DNA of 27,247 bases from Baffinella frigidus (Eukaryota; Cryptophyceae; Cryptomonadales; Baffinellaceae), in the NCBI GenBank assembly GCA_026770585.1, contig MU646409.1, positions 323,010 to 350,256 of the forward strand, in the 5' to 3' direction. Numbering within the stretch: position 1 is the stretch's first letter; every line of letters starts with the position of its first letter. The notes below the pieces were generated by a model that did no database searches, was not told the DNA's origin, and worked only from the letters and a program-made list of their open reading frames with translations. Below, in pieces: positions 9,995 to 23,041 of the stretch. Both the position numbers and the translations under genes were made by a program.

Positions 9995-10674
9995 ATGGCC
10001 GGGCGTCACGGAGCCGTCTATCGAATGCTGCCGTGGCTTCTTCTTCCGCTGCTCCTCGCCCAGCTGGCGGCTTCCGTCGAGGCTCCCCGAGAGACTAAAA
10101 ACCTCTCTTATATGCGGCGGGTCGTTGAAAACGCGCTCCGCCCGCGCGACTCGACAAATGACGAGTGGCACGTGGTCAGCCTCCCCCCCCACTCACACGT
10201 CCTTCCGGCTCACTTTCAACCAGATTCTGATGGAAAATGCAAAATTGCGCCTCAATCATATTGTACCGCCGGGGGTGCTTCCTGTGGTTGGAAAAAATCA
10301 GCATGCCGATGGGTAGTCTGACGATCCATGCCCGTGAGTGCAACACAATTGGTGGAGTACGTGTGCTCTTGGTTTGTGGGAGGAGAGGTCCGATGTGTCT
10401 GCCTCATTTTGAGGGGTTTGTTGGCTCTGGGCCGCTGGAAACCATTGCACTCGCTCCTCAAACTGCGATGGGGTCTGGCAGGTTTGGCACGCAGACCTTC
10501 TGCTTCATGTTGCTGGGTTCGGCTCCGAGGAGGAGGCCATCGCTCTGGAGAAGGCTCTCGGGGACCTCCCTGTTCAGGTGTGTCTCAAGAGGGGAGGTTG
10601 TGTTGGTGGTAGAGCTCTGAGGGTACAGGGCATAGCAAGTGGTCAAATATGACCGCGACGAGCCAGAGGGCAAG
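9995..10674 (+). CDS. N-terminal exons with signal peptide
   Basis: ATG 9995 opens [20 protein letters not shown], followed by [10 protein letters not shown]: a basic start, a leucine-rich core and a small-residue AAS/VEA cleavage region, a good signal peptide for ER entry. A sequon NLS follows (residues about 36-38). The first exon ends near 10171 or 10174 (both phase 0). Exon 10482-10577 gives [20 protein letters not shown] and ends LPVQ. Exon 10636-10674 gives [13 protein letters not shown] before a GTGAGC donor. This part resembles no family I know; there is no cysteine-rich LDLa module of the glucosidase II beta N-terminus. The order of exons 2 and 3 is less sure than the rest. Confidence 0.6.
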
Positions 10675-13600
10675 GTGAGCCGAGATGTAGTTCGCTGGAA
10701 AGAGGCTCCCCGCGACTCCCTCATGGTGCTGGGGGTTGGGACGAGCGACTACAATGATTTGGTATACTTGGAATAATCGCGCCGTGTGTGTGTTGGGATT
10801 GGCAGAGCAACTCGTCCCACGAACTCCAAATACACTGCACACCAACACTCATGCCGCTAGCTCGAACGCATCAACCCACCCACGGGACAGCATCGCATTC
10901 CTCGACCGACGTTCCCAGTAAGCTGATTGCTGCCTCCCGGTCACCTCCCGGGGTCCTCTCCACCCGCAACCTCCGCGCAACCTCCGCGCACCAGCAACCC
11001 GCCAACCCCCCCTCCCTCCACCCAGGTGCTCCACCACTTCACAGAGGTGCGGCGGTCCGCGGCACCCCCGGGCGGCAGAAGCGTGTGGCCGCCAGACTGG
11101 CCGACGCAGTGGCCCGCCGGCCAGCGCCTCGAGGCTCTTCCGTCCTGGAAACACCTGGAGCTGGTGCTCACGGCCGCGACGCGCCGGGGCGCCGAGCCCG
11201 CCTCGGGACCCGGTTCGGGGGCAGCGCAGCCGCAGAGAGCGGATCAGCCGCGCGCGGAGGGGGTGGCGGGGGCGCAGCAGCAACAGGGGACCCACAGGTT
11301 GCCCCGCTCACTCAGCAATTCGGCCTCGTGCCTCTAAGCACATGCAGTTAGGGGTAGGCATGCTTTTCGCATGGGTTCAGAGCGTTGCGACGCCTCCGAG
11401 TTTATTCAGGGTAGTTTCCAAGGTGGACACTTGCTGCATCAGTGAGGCAGAGGAACATGCGAGGAAGAAGCCAATCCTGTGTTGGCAGGACGAGAAACAT
11501 GCGTGCGACACTCCTAGCCCGCAATACACGGGACGCAGTCCTATCAACCCTAGGGACTTCCGCAGCAAACGCTATCCCCTAAATTGTTGGGGTTTCCTGA
11601 CTTGTCGCGCGATGGGTTCACAGCAAGGAGACGATCGAGGCGAAGCGGGCAGAGCGAGAGGCGGTGGTGCAGGCCGCCCGCAAGCGCGCCGCCCAGGACG
11701 CGCTTCATCGTGAGCGAGAGCGAGAGCGCCAGGCCCGGGGGGAGGAGCACGCGCGGGACACGCCGCCGGATGCGAGTGCGGGCAGGGTTGACGCGGCTCT
11801 TGGGCAGCCGGCGGCGGAAGGGGGGGAGGGGGGGGCGCAGGCGGGGCAGGCGGGGCGAGAGGAGCATCGGCGGATGCGGGCGCGGGCGCGGGCGCAGGAA
11901 CTGGCAAGGGCGATGTCACTTGCGAGGAGTGAGGCGCGCGGAGATGGGCAGGCGCGTGTGCGGGATGGGGAGGGTGCCGCTGCTGGGGGGGGGGAGGCTG
12001 CGGAGCGGGCACGGCGGGAGGATGAGGAGCTGCGGAGAGATGAAGAGTTGATGCAGGTTTGTTACCGCAGGGTTCCGCCTGGATGTCTTGCTCCCCCCCC
12101 CTTACGGATTAGATTGCTCGTGTTTTAAATTGTTACCACGCCACTGTCTGACGAGGGGTGAGAAAGGATCCAGAGCTGAACCTTTGCGACACTAGGGTAG
12201 GAGGTTTACGTCAGCAGTTCCGACACACCAGCTGCCGGGTCGTCTCCGTGGGAGCCCTGAAACCGCCCGTAGGCCAATACCGTATGCTGACTGTCCTGGC
12301 TGCGCAATGTTGGCCTCGAGCCGCATGCTGCATACCAGCCTACAGTTCTCGCGGATTGTTTTTACAAATCGGCGATAACACGACGAAAGGCGTGGATTGC
12401 TTCCACCAGTTTGGCAGCTCTGTCCGGTAAACCGGTCAATGTTGCATCTGTGCAGGCGGCTGAGCAGCGGAGAGAGGAGGAGGCAGCCAGAGCAGCCAAG
12501 GAAGGCGCAGAGGCGCCGTTTGCGGGGGGGGCAGAAGCTTCTTCGGCCGCGCAGACCAAGGGGGCGTCGGATCATGGGGCGGGGGGTGTCGAGGGGGGTG
12601 AGTTGATTCAGGGGGCGCGGGTGGTGGTGGAGGAAGCTGCGAAACAGCGCGATAGAGAGGAGGCCCTCCGATCCGGGTCTGTCCTCTGTCCTCACACCTT
12701 AAACACATGTTTCAACACCACTCTTGACTCACCAGAGCGTTCCCAGGTGCTTCGACCGGATTAGTTTATTTCCCGGTGGAATACTTGTCCGGCTCAGTTA
12801 GCACTTGGTGGACTCTCTTCTGTTTCCTTGACGCGCAAGTATACACCCTAGAATGGGGCGCCACTGCTCAATTTTCCGGTCCACTCGTGAAGGGTCAATC
12901 TGAAATCTCCTTGAATACAGCAAAGTTGGTGTACGGTATTGGACTGCGGTCGGCCTTAAACGGCACCTCCACTCAAGAATGCTCAAGGATCCTAATGATA
13001 TGTGGGGTTGTAAAATTTGTAGCAGGATAGGGTGTTCCAACCTCTGTGCAACATATGTAGAGGTACGTGACCAATCAAGGAACGTTGCTACACAAATGCC
13101 CACGTTTAAAAACACATGGGTTTTGAATAGGCCCCTCTAGCGTTCTCGTGTTGCTAGGACCGATGAGCGTTACTAATTGATTGAGGGTTGCGGTACAGTC
13201 GAGTCGCTGTAGAACAAACAGTTCAGAGATGTCCTCATGCTTGGGGTTTGGCGACCTGCAGGGTACAACCTTGCGTGGCGGTTGACTCATCCATCGTTCG
13301 CAGAGCCAGTTGACCAATCTGTCGTTCGCAGCTCGAGCGCCTCGTTCGCAGACGCAGTTGACTGAATCCTTGGTTCGCAGATCGGTGGAAGCGGAGCTAG
13401 ATCAGCAGAAGGCGCGTGTCGAGGAGGAGGTGCGCCGTCGGGAGGAAGACAAGCGTGTCCAGCACATGGTGCCCCCCCCCACCCCTCCCTCCTCCCCCCA
13501 ACTGTGATTTCCTGAATTAATTCCCCCAGTGCACGTGCCTGGTCCGGAGTTCCCGTCCCAGAGTCGGAGTTCCCGCCCTACCCACACCCCTGCTGCACGT

Positions 13601-14654
13601 GTTGCCCCTACACCTGCTGCACGCTGTCCACGTTTCGAGAATGTTTTCCAGCGGGGTTATTTGCGTTGCGGACACGCGAGCGTCCGTCCGTGTCAGATGA
13701 GTGGATGGCTCATTGTTGTGCCCTACGCGGAGGATTGATGTTTATGCGTTGTGTGTGCAGGCGAAGTTGAGGGGAGATCTGGACCGGCACGTGCAGGACC
13801 AGCAGCAAAAACGCCAGGAGGAGAAAGACCTTGCCGAGTCCGAAGAGCGGGTGCCGGCATCTCCCGTACTTGGCACCGTTTGGCATTTTTTCCTGCGCGT
13901 GGCAGTCTCGAATCGTTCGTGGTGAATCATTGGAACTTGTTTGTGACTAACGGATGCATCTCACATTCCGTGCGAGGCTCCGATGGGGCCCTCAGAGGTG
14001 GGTGGTTGTAGGGGGCGGAGCAACGTCATACAGAGACAGCGACATAGAGACAGTGGTAGAGAAGAAAAGACTGCGACAGAGAATACAGACAGCAGGGAAG
14101 GAGGTCTGCTGAGGTGTAGTTTCACACTGTGTTTGGACCCTACCGTATTCGCTCGTGATACGTTGAACCAGTTTCCCAGTGGCGTGTCACCCGGTGGTGT
14201 GGCTCATGATTTCCTGCTCTGTCTCCATCTCTCTCTCTCTCTCAGACACACGCGCTCTCTCTCCCCACAACACACACACTCGCTCTGTCTCTCTATCAGA
14301 CACACAGCCACACATTATATCTATTTCTCTCTCTCTATCACACACACGCACACACACACCATTTCTATCTCTATCACACACACACACACACACACACTAT
14401 ATATATATCTCTCCCACACATTCTCTCTCTCTCGCTCGCTCGCTCGCTCGCTCGCTCGCTCTCTCTCTCTCGCTCTCTCACACACACACACTCCATCTCT
14501 CACACAATCTCACCGCGTCGACACAGGAGCGGATAGAAGAAGAACGAACGTTGAAGGAGGTGGACCGCCGTGCTGACCAGGTCCTTCTCCCACTGAGATA
14601 CACAGAAAGAGAGGCATAGCGAGAGAGACACCTGAAAGAGAGAGAGAGCGAGAG

Positions 14655-14695
<41 letters not shown>

Positions 14696-16694
14696 CGTGC
14701 TGGTCAGGTCTTCCTCCCAGTGAGACAGAGAGAGAGTGCATTGCTTTGATACGTTCTGCACTTTCGACTTTTGTCTGCGGGGCGTTTCAACGCGCAAAGT
14801 GTGCTGAGTTGCTGGGTGGGGTGTGGCGTGCAGGAGATGCTCTGGGAGAAGGAGAAGCACGCGAAGCGCCTTCGCGAGGTACCGCACACACTTCAGACAC
14901 CTACCCCGCTGTCGGTTGCCTGTGCAAAACCCTCTGCATGATTGTACCACGGAATGGTACCGCACAGACTCCAGACACCTACACCGCTCACGCTTAGCGA
15001 AATTTTGGTATGAGATTGGCCAGAGGCCGTGGGATGAATGTGGGGGGGGGTTCTCGTGAAGTGATACTCACACGGCAGAGGGAACTAGTCCCGTGCTGAT
15101 TTGGTAGTCTCTTCTGGGAGAGAGTCTCTGCCGCCCATGCTCCTCCTGAATTGATGATTCACCAATTCAGGAGCCGTGCTCGCGAGGAGCGAGGACGCCG
15201 CCCAGTACCAAATTAAAGAAAAGGCTCCAATTCCAGTTCAAAAGTGGTCTCTGTATCCTTTTGAGTTCGCGAGGAGCACGGCCTCGTAGCGCGGCACCAT
15301 GAACCCTGAACCCGAGGCCGCGACTCGGCAGGTTGAGGCAGACAAACAGGAGGAGCGAGACGCTGCCGACTCCCTCTCTGTCGAGATGACGCGCAGGTTG
15401 CGAGCCCTCCAGGCAACATTGTACGCCGGTTGCCTGTGTCACGCTTCTCTGCTTCTCTGCATTCCTGGGTTTGGGTGCCGCTCTGGTACACACCCTGCAT
15501 GGGTGTGGTGTGCTCTGCGAACAGTTCCCGATGTCCAATGGGGCCCTGCACGTTTCACAACTTGATGAACGCGTTCTTGACCTGTGCTTGCAACGGAGAC
15601 TCTCATACGGGAGAGTCTCGAAACGTGCCTGGCGCAGCGTCACCAGGCGCTCGGGGGAGTCTCCAGGTTACACGTTGTTTGTAACCCAGTGAGATCTATC
15701 AGATAATAAACGAACCTTTCGAAGTGTGTAGTCTTAAAACTTGACGCCCTGGCAGGGCGATGGAGCTGCAGGAGCATCTGCGGGGCATCAAGGAGAAACA
15801 AGGCCTCACGGATGATGCGCCGCAGCCTCCTCCGGTGGAGAGCGAAACACCCCCCGGAGATGCGGCAGGCACTGCACACGAGGATGGTGGCGGCGTTGAG
15901 GCATCTGTTGCTGGGGCAGCGGATGGAGGGGGAGCCGCAGAGACGAAGGCGGGGGGGGGGGCGGAGGCGCCCGTGGGCCACGCGGCCACGGAGACAGACT
16001 CAGCCACAGCCACAGCCGCGGCCACGGATACGAAATTGGGCACGGAGCAAGGCACGGCAATGAGCGCGGTGGGGGGGGGGCGCAACCCTGGGTCGGCGCT
16101 GACGAACGCCATCGGGAACCGGATCGCGTTGCTGCGAGGGGTGTGTCTGACGCTCGAGGAGGGGTTCTGGTCGTATGAAGTGTGCGTGGGGGGCAACGCC
16201 ACGCAGTTTCGCCGCGCGGTGCGATCCTACACCCTAAACCCTAAACCCTCAACCCTAAACCCTAAACCCTAAACCCTAAACCATGAACCCTGAACACTAG
16301 ATCGTAAACCCTAAACCTCAAACCCCAAACCCCAAACCCTACACTCTCAACCCTAAACCCTAAAACTCAAACCCTAAACACTCAACCCTAAACCCTAAAC
16401 CCTAACCCCTGAACCCTAAACCCTAAACCCGAAACCCTGAACCCTACATCCCAAATCCCAACCCCCAAACCCCCTAAATCAGGTGCGCGCAGGGCCCTGG
16501 GAGGGGAGGCACGGCGAGGTGCGCGAGATGAGCCACCTGCTGGGAGTCCAGGTGCCTCAACCATCAACCCTACACACTCAATCCGAATGGTTACACGCCT
16601 CGGCCCAGTGTACCTCGCAGCGCCGTGGTTGGTGGCCGTGCAACCGCTCGTTCGGGGCCAGGCGGAAGAGAGAGCAAGAGAGAGAGAGAGATAG

Positions 16695-16735
<41 letters not shown>

Positions 16736-19700
16736 CGGGCAATGGCGCGCGGCATACCATTGAGCGCCGCATGCCAAGCATGATAGAACACGGACGCGCC
16801 CACCACGTCTCAACGCTGCACACGCTGCATGCATTTCCGGGAAGGAGGGAAGGAGGTGTGGAGCGCGGGAAGAGAGTGTCGGGTGCCGCGAAGTCAGAGC
16901 GGGTCATGTCAGTATACACCACAGATGAACACACCACACCTCAACGTCTGGTGTGACACAACACGGATGAACACACCACACCACAACGTTCCACACACCA
17001 CATGCGTTTCCTGCAAAGTGGAGTGGAGCGTGAACGGAGAATGGTGGTGGCAGGAGTCGGAGAAAGTGATGCAGGGTCAGGAAGGCAGCCTTGGGCTGAA
17101 GATGTCGCTCCGCGGCGGGAGCGAGTGCCCGGAGACAGGCCCGCGCGCCTCTGAGGTCTTGCCTGCCATTTTTCTTTCTCTGTCCTTCCCTCTTGCTCAA
17201 GAAACGTGAAGTCGCAACTATGATGATGCGTGGGCCAGAAGTCTATCGCCCGGTTGAGGCATGTCGGTTCAAGCGGAGCCACATGACAACTGAAAAGTCC
17301 AAGTCAACATGCACGAAGTTGGACCGGCCGAGATATCCAACGTCACTCTGTGAGAAAGAAATCCCGGCGATGTGTTTCACCTTGAGAGACGGAAGGAGAT
17401 GTCTTGCGTGTTGAGACGGTGCGCACTGGATGGTGCTGTCTTTGTTGTTGGCGCTCGTCGCCCGATGCCTCCCCGGGAGTCTTCTCCGTTACTAGTCTCA
17501 AGCCTCTTAAAGTGTGCCTGGTGGCGTTCATCACGGTGTCGAAAGCTGACGTCCTGTGGACACGCTTGGGAAACCCGTATGGGATAGCCGGAGTGACTCG
17601 ACCATAGTCACGTCCAATAGAAGGAGACTTAATGTGCACGTGCCGATTCCCTCCGCTCTTTCAGTGAAGTCTCTCAACTCGCACACGCGTGGCTGAGCAG
17701 GTGTATGTGGTGTGTCTGATGACAGACGCGGGCCGCGACGCGCCGAGCCGCCTCGAGAGAGTGTCTGAGCCATCCCCGTGCCACTACAGCTTCACGGTCC
17801 CGCCCGCCCCACTCTAATAAATCATCACTTGTCCTTGTCATTATTCCTAACACATGTTTGGTAATATTTGTTATTAAACTTGAAACCAAGCATTGCGAGA
17901 GGAAGCCACGAACGTTTGTTGGAACACCCCGCCATGGCCCATAAAACCCCCAGAGATGTCATGCCTGATGCTCTTCTGCCCGGCGTCAAGTCCCTGGGTG
18001 AGGACCACACTCGTGCCAGCATGGACACAACCGCCCCTCACTTTAAGTCACGGTGAGTCGCTTCATTGAGTCACAGTGAGTCACTTCGTTGAGTCACTGT
18101 GAGTCACTTCATTCGAGTCACAGTGAGTCACTTGGTTGAGTCACGTGAAGGCACTGCATCGAGTGACGGATGTCCCTCGCGGCGACGCAGGTGCTCTCAC
18201 CGCTGATCTGCGCCGAAACAGAGGAAATCGTGTTCCACTCGCGGCGTGCGTTCGCGGGGCGACAAGAGCTTCCGCTCATCGATGCTGCCCCTCACGATTT
18301 CTCCATCCCGAGTGCTCCGTCGCCAGGTCGCCCGCAGCACCCATCCACGCTTCCAAAGTGTTTCACTGATAGGCCTCATAACCTTAGATATGTGCGTGCC
18401 GTTAGAGCGCAGATAAGATCATATGTACCTAGCCACGCTGCACTCTTGACGAAACCGTGCAAAAGCGTCAGGCAGCATGCCGTCCTATGCGAGCCATCAA
18501 CATCACCCCCCCACACACACTGAGACACACAGCCGCCACACCCGCATGGCACGCCCGCAACACCAGGCATTCAATATCAACGCTGCTTCCCCCCGTGGTG
18601 TGCCTGGGACGCCGGCATAGAGGGCAGCTAGAATGCATTTGCCCGAGTGTTGGTAAACATGACACTCTCTCTCTGGCAGGGATGTTCGGGGCGGGGCCAG
18701 GAGCGCTGCTCGGCCTCAACTGGGTCAGTGCGGGGGTATACCCCAGACCTTGGACCCTGAACCCGAACCATAAACCCTAAACCCTAAACCCTTGACCCTG
18801 ACCCCTATGTCTTGACCCATAACCTTTACACCCTGAAACGTAAACGCTATACTCTGAACCCTAAACATTAAACCCTGAACCCTGAACCCTCAACCCCAAA
18901 ACCTAAATGCTAAACCCTGAATCCTAAGCCCTCAACTCGTAACCCCTCACAACTAACCCCTAACCCCTAACCCCCAACCCCCAATCCCCAACCCCTAACC
19001 CCTAACCCCTAACCCCTAACCCCTAACCCCTAACCCCTCACCCCTTACCCCTGACCCCTAACCCCTAACCCCTCACCCCTCACCCATAAACCCCTTACCC
19101 ATAAACCCTGACCCCTGAACCTCAAACCCTAAACATTGATCGATTGCCCCTTACCCCTGAGCCCTGAACCCTAACGCGCTGACCCGAAACGGTAGGGGGC
19201 GGTGCCGCGGATGGACCTGGGGGACGCGGAGTTCGACATGGCTTTCACTGAGGTCCAACAACACCCCTTTTCTCTAGTGCGAACCACCAATGTTTTCGAG
19301 TGCACACCACCGATTTTCTCGAGCGCTTATCGCTCATGGGGCTTTTACTATTGTGTGCTAGTCGATCGAGATGGCTTTCTCGAAGGTCTTCCTGCGCTGT
19401 TCGCTCTGGGGGGCACTCAGCGGACGACGGGATTTCTTGAATAACCCATTACTGGATAATCCATAGACCCTCCGGTAGGCAATACCATAGGGGGATAGGT
19501 GGGATCCTGCGGACAGATTGGTGTGTGTGCGGAAGCATAACAGAGTTGATATGCGACGCGGTGCTCCTACCCGGCCGGACCCACCATCCAATGCTTTTAG
19601 AAATGGGTGGAGTGAAGTGAGCAAGGTAAGAGAAGGATACCGCCTGATCACGACATCCCTCGCACTTGTTGCGACCGTAGACTCTGTTGGCTTGGTGGTG

Positions 19701-22700
19701 TGCGATACTATGTTGGGTTGGTGTTGTGTGATGGTGTGTGATGTGCTCTGTGAAACCCGGGCAAAGAGCCCCGAAAACATCCCGCGTGATCCCAAGCCCG
19801 TCCACTCACCACGTCCCCTCTCCCCTCAATCCCCGCCCTGGAGAGATTGGTAATATATTGCCGAACAACCAGTGCCAGCACCATCCCTTGAGCGCCGGAA
19901 CTGAGTTCCGGACCCGCTGCCCCAACGCATTTTGCTACTTACTGTGCCCCGCCCTACACGCATCCTTGCCCCCCCTGGTGCACGCGATTCAAGTGACGCC
20001 CCCCCCCCCTGACCAGACGATCATGCACCACCCGATGGCACTGGGGAGGAGGATGGGGGTGCGAACACGACACTGTTTCTCGATGGACACTTCGTGCACT
20101 TTCGACATGTGGCTCTGGCTTCGCGCGCCTGACCCGTTCGCCCAGGTCCTCTTTCTTCTCATCCTGCTTCCTTTTTCTCTGCTGCGTCTTTTTTTCTTTT
20201 CTTTTTCTTCTGTTTCGTCTTCTTCTGCTGCTTCTTCTTTTCTTTTCTTTTCTGCTCCGGCGTCTTTTTTCTTCTTCTTCTTCCTCTTCTTCTTTTTTTC
20301 CTTTATTACTCTCGATACAGGTTCTAGCAGCGTCTTAAGCCTAGAGTTGAGTGATGCAAACGTCTATGAGCATCATTACGAGCCCAGGTCCGCGCCCGTT
20401 GCCGTTCATCATTTCCGCGCGGGTTCTTGCTGGGGACACAGTCCCGTATATGATACCCGGAGTGACTTTACACGACCACGTTCACTGTCTCCATAGATGC
20501 GCCAGATTATTGGTCAAGTGCCCGGTATTATACCACAATGACCGCCATGAATTCCGCAAACGATACACCCTACAAAGCAGCCATCCAGGCCTGAGACCGC
20601 AGGTCGCAGGTCGAGGAAGTCTGTGTGTGTACATGTATTCGTGTTCGTACCTCATTCTCTTTCCAACCAGAGTGTGCCCGAGTCCGGAAATGGCCAGCCA
20701 CGCCTCGGTGTGGACCAAAAGTTGACGAAGTTGCACCGCATAAGTTTATGGATGTGAAGAAGCGACGTTTTTTGATGGACGGGTTTCCCGGCAGGGCCCC
20801 GAGAGCGCGATCGTGACTGTGAAAGAGGGCACGCACGCGGTGGGGCCGCACCTCCTGTGGTCGATGCCCCAGTCGCCCGGGCACGTCTTCTGCGGACTGC
20901 ACTCCTTTGTCGAGAACCAGATGGTCGGCGCCTTCTCTGCACAGGTTCTGAGCCCTGCCCATAGCACAATCTATTCTGCCCCCCGCGTATAACCTATACA
21001 TACATATAATATGTTTTGCCCCCCGCTCTTAACATGTACGAGTCTCCTCGCGAGCAAGGACACACGCCCTAGGGCCCTAGGGTCGTACCATAGGCATGTT
21101 CCTAGGAGCCAAGGACACCCCTGGAGACCGCGTGTGGCCTCGTGCAAACAGAGAGAGGGCTAGTTGATTGACGAACCCCACACCCGGATCCGTGAGGGCA
21201 CTGCTCCCGACCAGGACACCATACTCTGATGCTCGTTGGGTGGCGCACCGGATGGTGGTATGTGAAGGCGAGCAGCAGATGACCCGCACGGCAGTTGTAT
21301 CTTATATTTTTCTCCATCTCTTTCTATCTCTCGCTCTCTCGCGCTCTCCCTCTCTCTATAGTTCTCTCTCTCGATCGGGCCCTTCGCCTCGGGAGGTGTG
21401 AACCTCCTACGCGTGTTCAGCTCTCAAGAACCTCTCGCGCGCGCGAGAGAGAGGCACTCGAGAGCCCATGGCCCGTGAGGCCTCACGAGAGGCTTGCATA
21501 GTGCGAACCCTGCTGCGGTCAGGCATCGAGCTTCCTCACAATCCGCGCGGTTCAGTTACCCATTGTTTGCGGATGGGGCGCGGTGCAGTTACCTCTTGTG
21601 TGAGGACTGGGGTATTGTTTGTGGGTGGACATGTGATGGGGCGTAACGGATGTGCGTGGTTCGACAGGCGCTGGGGCTGGAGCGGTGGCACCACGTGGCG
21701 CTCGTCTTTCATCGCAAGTCGCGCTTGGAGGTACCTCCACCTGCCTCTCTCGCTTCATGTACTACTGTACTACTGTGGTTGTGCCCCTAGAGGTGTTCCC
21801 CTGCTGTCTTCCACTGCAGCGTTCGACTGTGCATCGCCAGCCAAGCTACCGTCTCGTCCAGAGAGAGAGAGAGAGATGCATAGAGAGGGGGGGCTTTGGG
21901 ATCACTCATTCCCAGGCGTGTGTGATGAAGAGAAGGAAAAAGGTACGACGATGGCACGAGCGCAGGTGACAGTAGCTGGCACGTGCGCTTGTCACTCAGC
22001 TGTCACGTGCGCTCCCTGGCCTGTTCGAGACAGGATCTGCCATGTCCTTTTTCCAGTCCACCCCTCTGCCTAGTTGCTACGTGGGGGGGAAAGGTTGACG
22101 GTATTTCGTGTGGCAGGTGTACTTCCACGGGGGGCGCAGCAAGTTGCGCACGTGCGCTGGTTACTCAGCTGTCACGTGCGCTCCCTTACCTGCCTGAGAC
22201 ATGCTCTGGCACGTGCGCAGGTGTACTTCAACGGGGCGCAGCAAGTTGTCATCGCGACGCCGACAGACGGGACCCTCCTGCCCATCTCGCGGGAACTCCG
22301 ACAGAACTTCATGATCGGAGGTTATGAGCCTCTATTTGGGAACAGCCCCGCGCCCCATCCACACCTGTTGTGCGCAGGAGGTTTTGAGTCTCGTTTTTTC
22401 TTGAGGTTGCGAGCCTCCCTGTATGTGCAGCCTCGGCGGGGACCTCCTGGAATTGAAGGGAGGTCGCGTCCGGCGTTGGACTGGGGTAGACCTACCTCGC
22501 GCGAGGGGCCTCTCTAGGTAGGGCCTCGTTGCCTGTCGAGCCGTGTCACGATGCCTGCTCTCTTCACAGATTCTTGACATTGCAGCACCTTAATCTGAGC
22601 GAATGTGTTGTTTCAAGGGTTTCTGCCAACGAAATGAACTACGCAATGGGGTCATACTGCAAACAGTAAAACATGTGTGTAGTAAGTTTTGTTGACAGGA

Positions 22701-22948
22701 AAGGCTTTGATGAAAACCTTCTCTCATCGATGAAGGTGGTGTGCAGGGTCCGCGCAGTACCACATCTCGGCGCCGGCGATCGTGGCTCAGGCCAGAATGC
22801 ATCACCACCAGGTGCCCACGCCTTCTCATCCATAATATGTTTCCGTTGATCAAAAGTTGCCGTGTGTCATACGTTGCCGTTTATCAGACGTTGCGACACA
22901 GCCAGGGGCCTAACATAACCTGTCTTCCCACATGTGTCTCGACTTTGA

Positions 22949-23041
<93 letters not shown>

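Noticed and set aside
9995-10674. LDLa modules of glucosidase II beta at the N-terminus
   Set aside because: No cysteine-rich CDG-x-DE pattern is visible in these exons, so the gene was not called PRKCSH.
13983-14619. Plus-strand frames rich in Ser/Leu/His/Thr
   Set aside because: CT/CA microsatellite translated; only 14527-14580 fits as an exon.
18043-18145. CRISPR-like array
   Set aside because: Short contiguous units without distinct spacers, inside an intron of a eukaryotic gene.
20326-20352. Exon after ATTACTCTCGATACAG
   Set aside because: In the needed phase it reaches a stop within six codons, and the flanking exons already join in phase without it.
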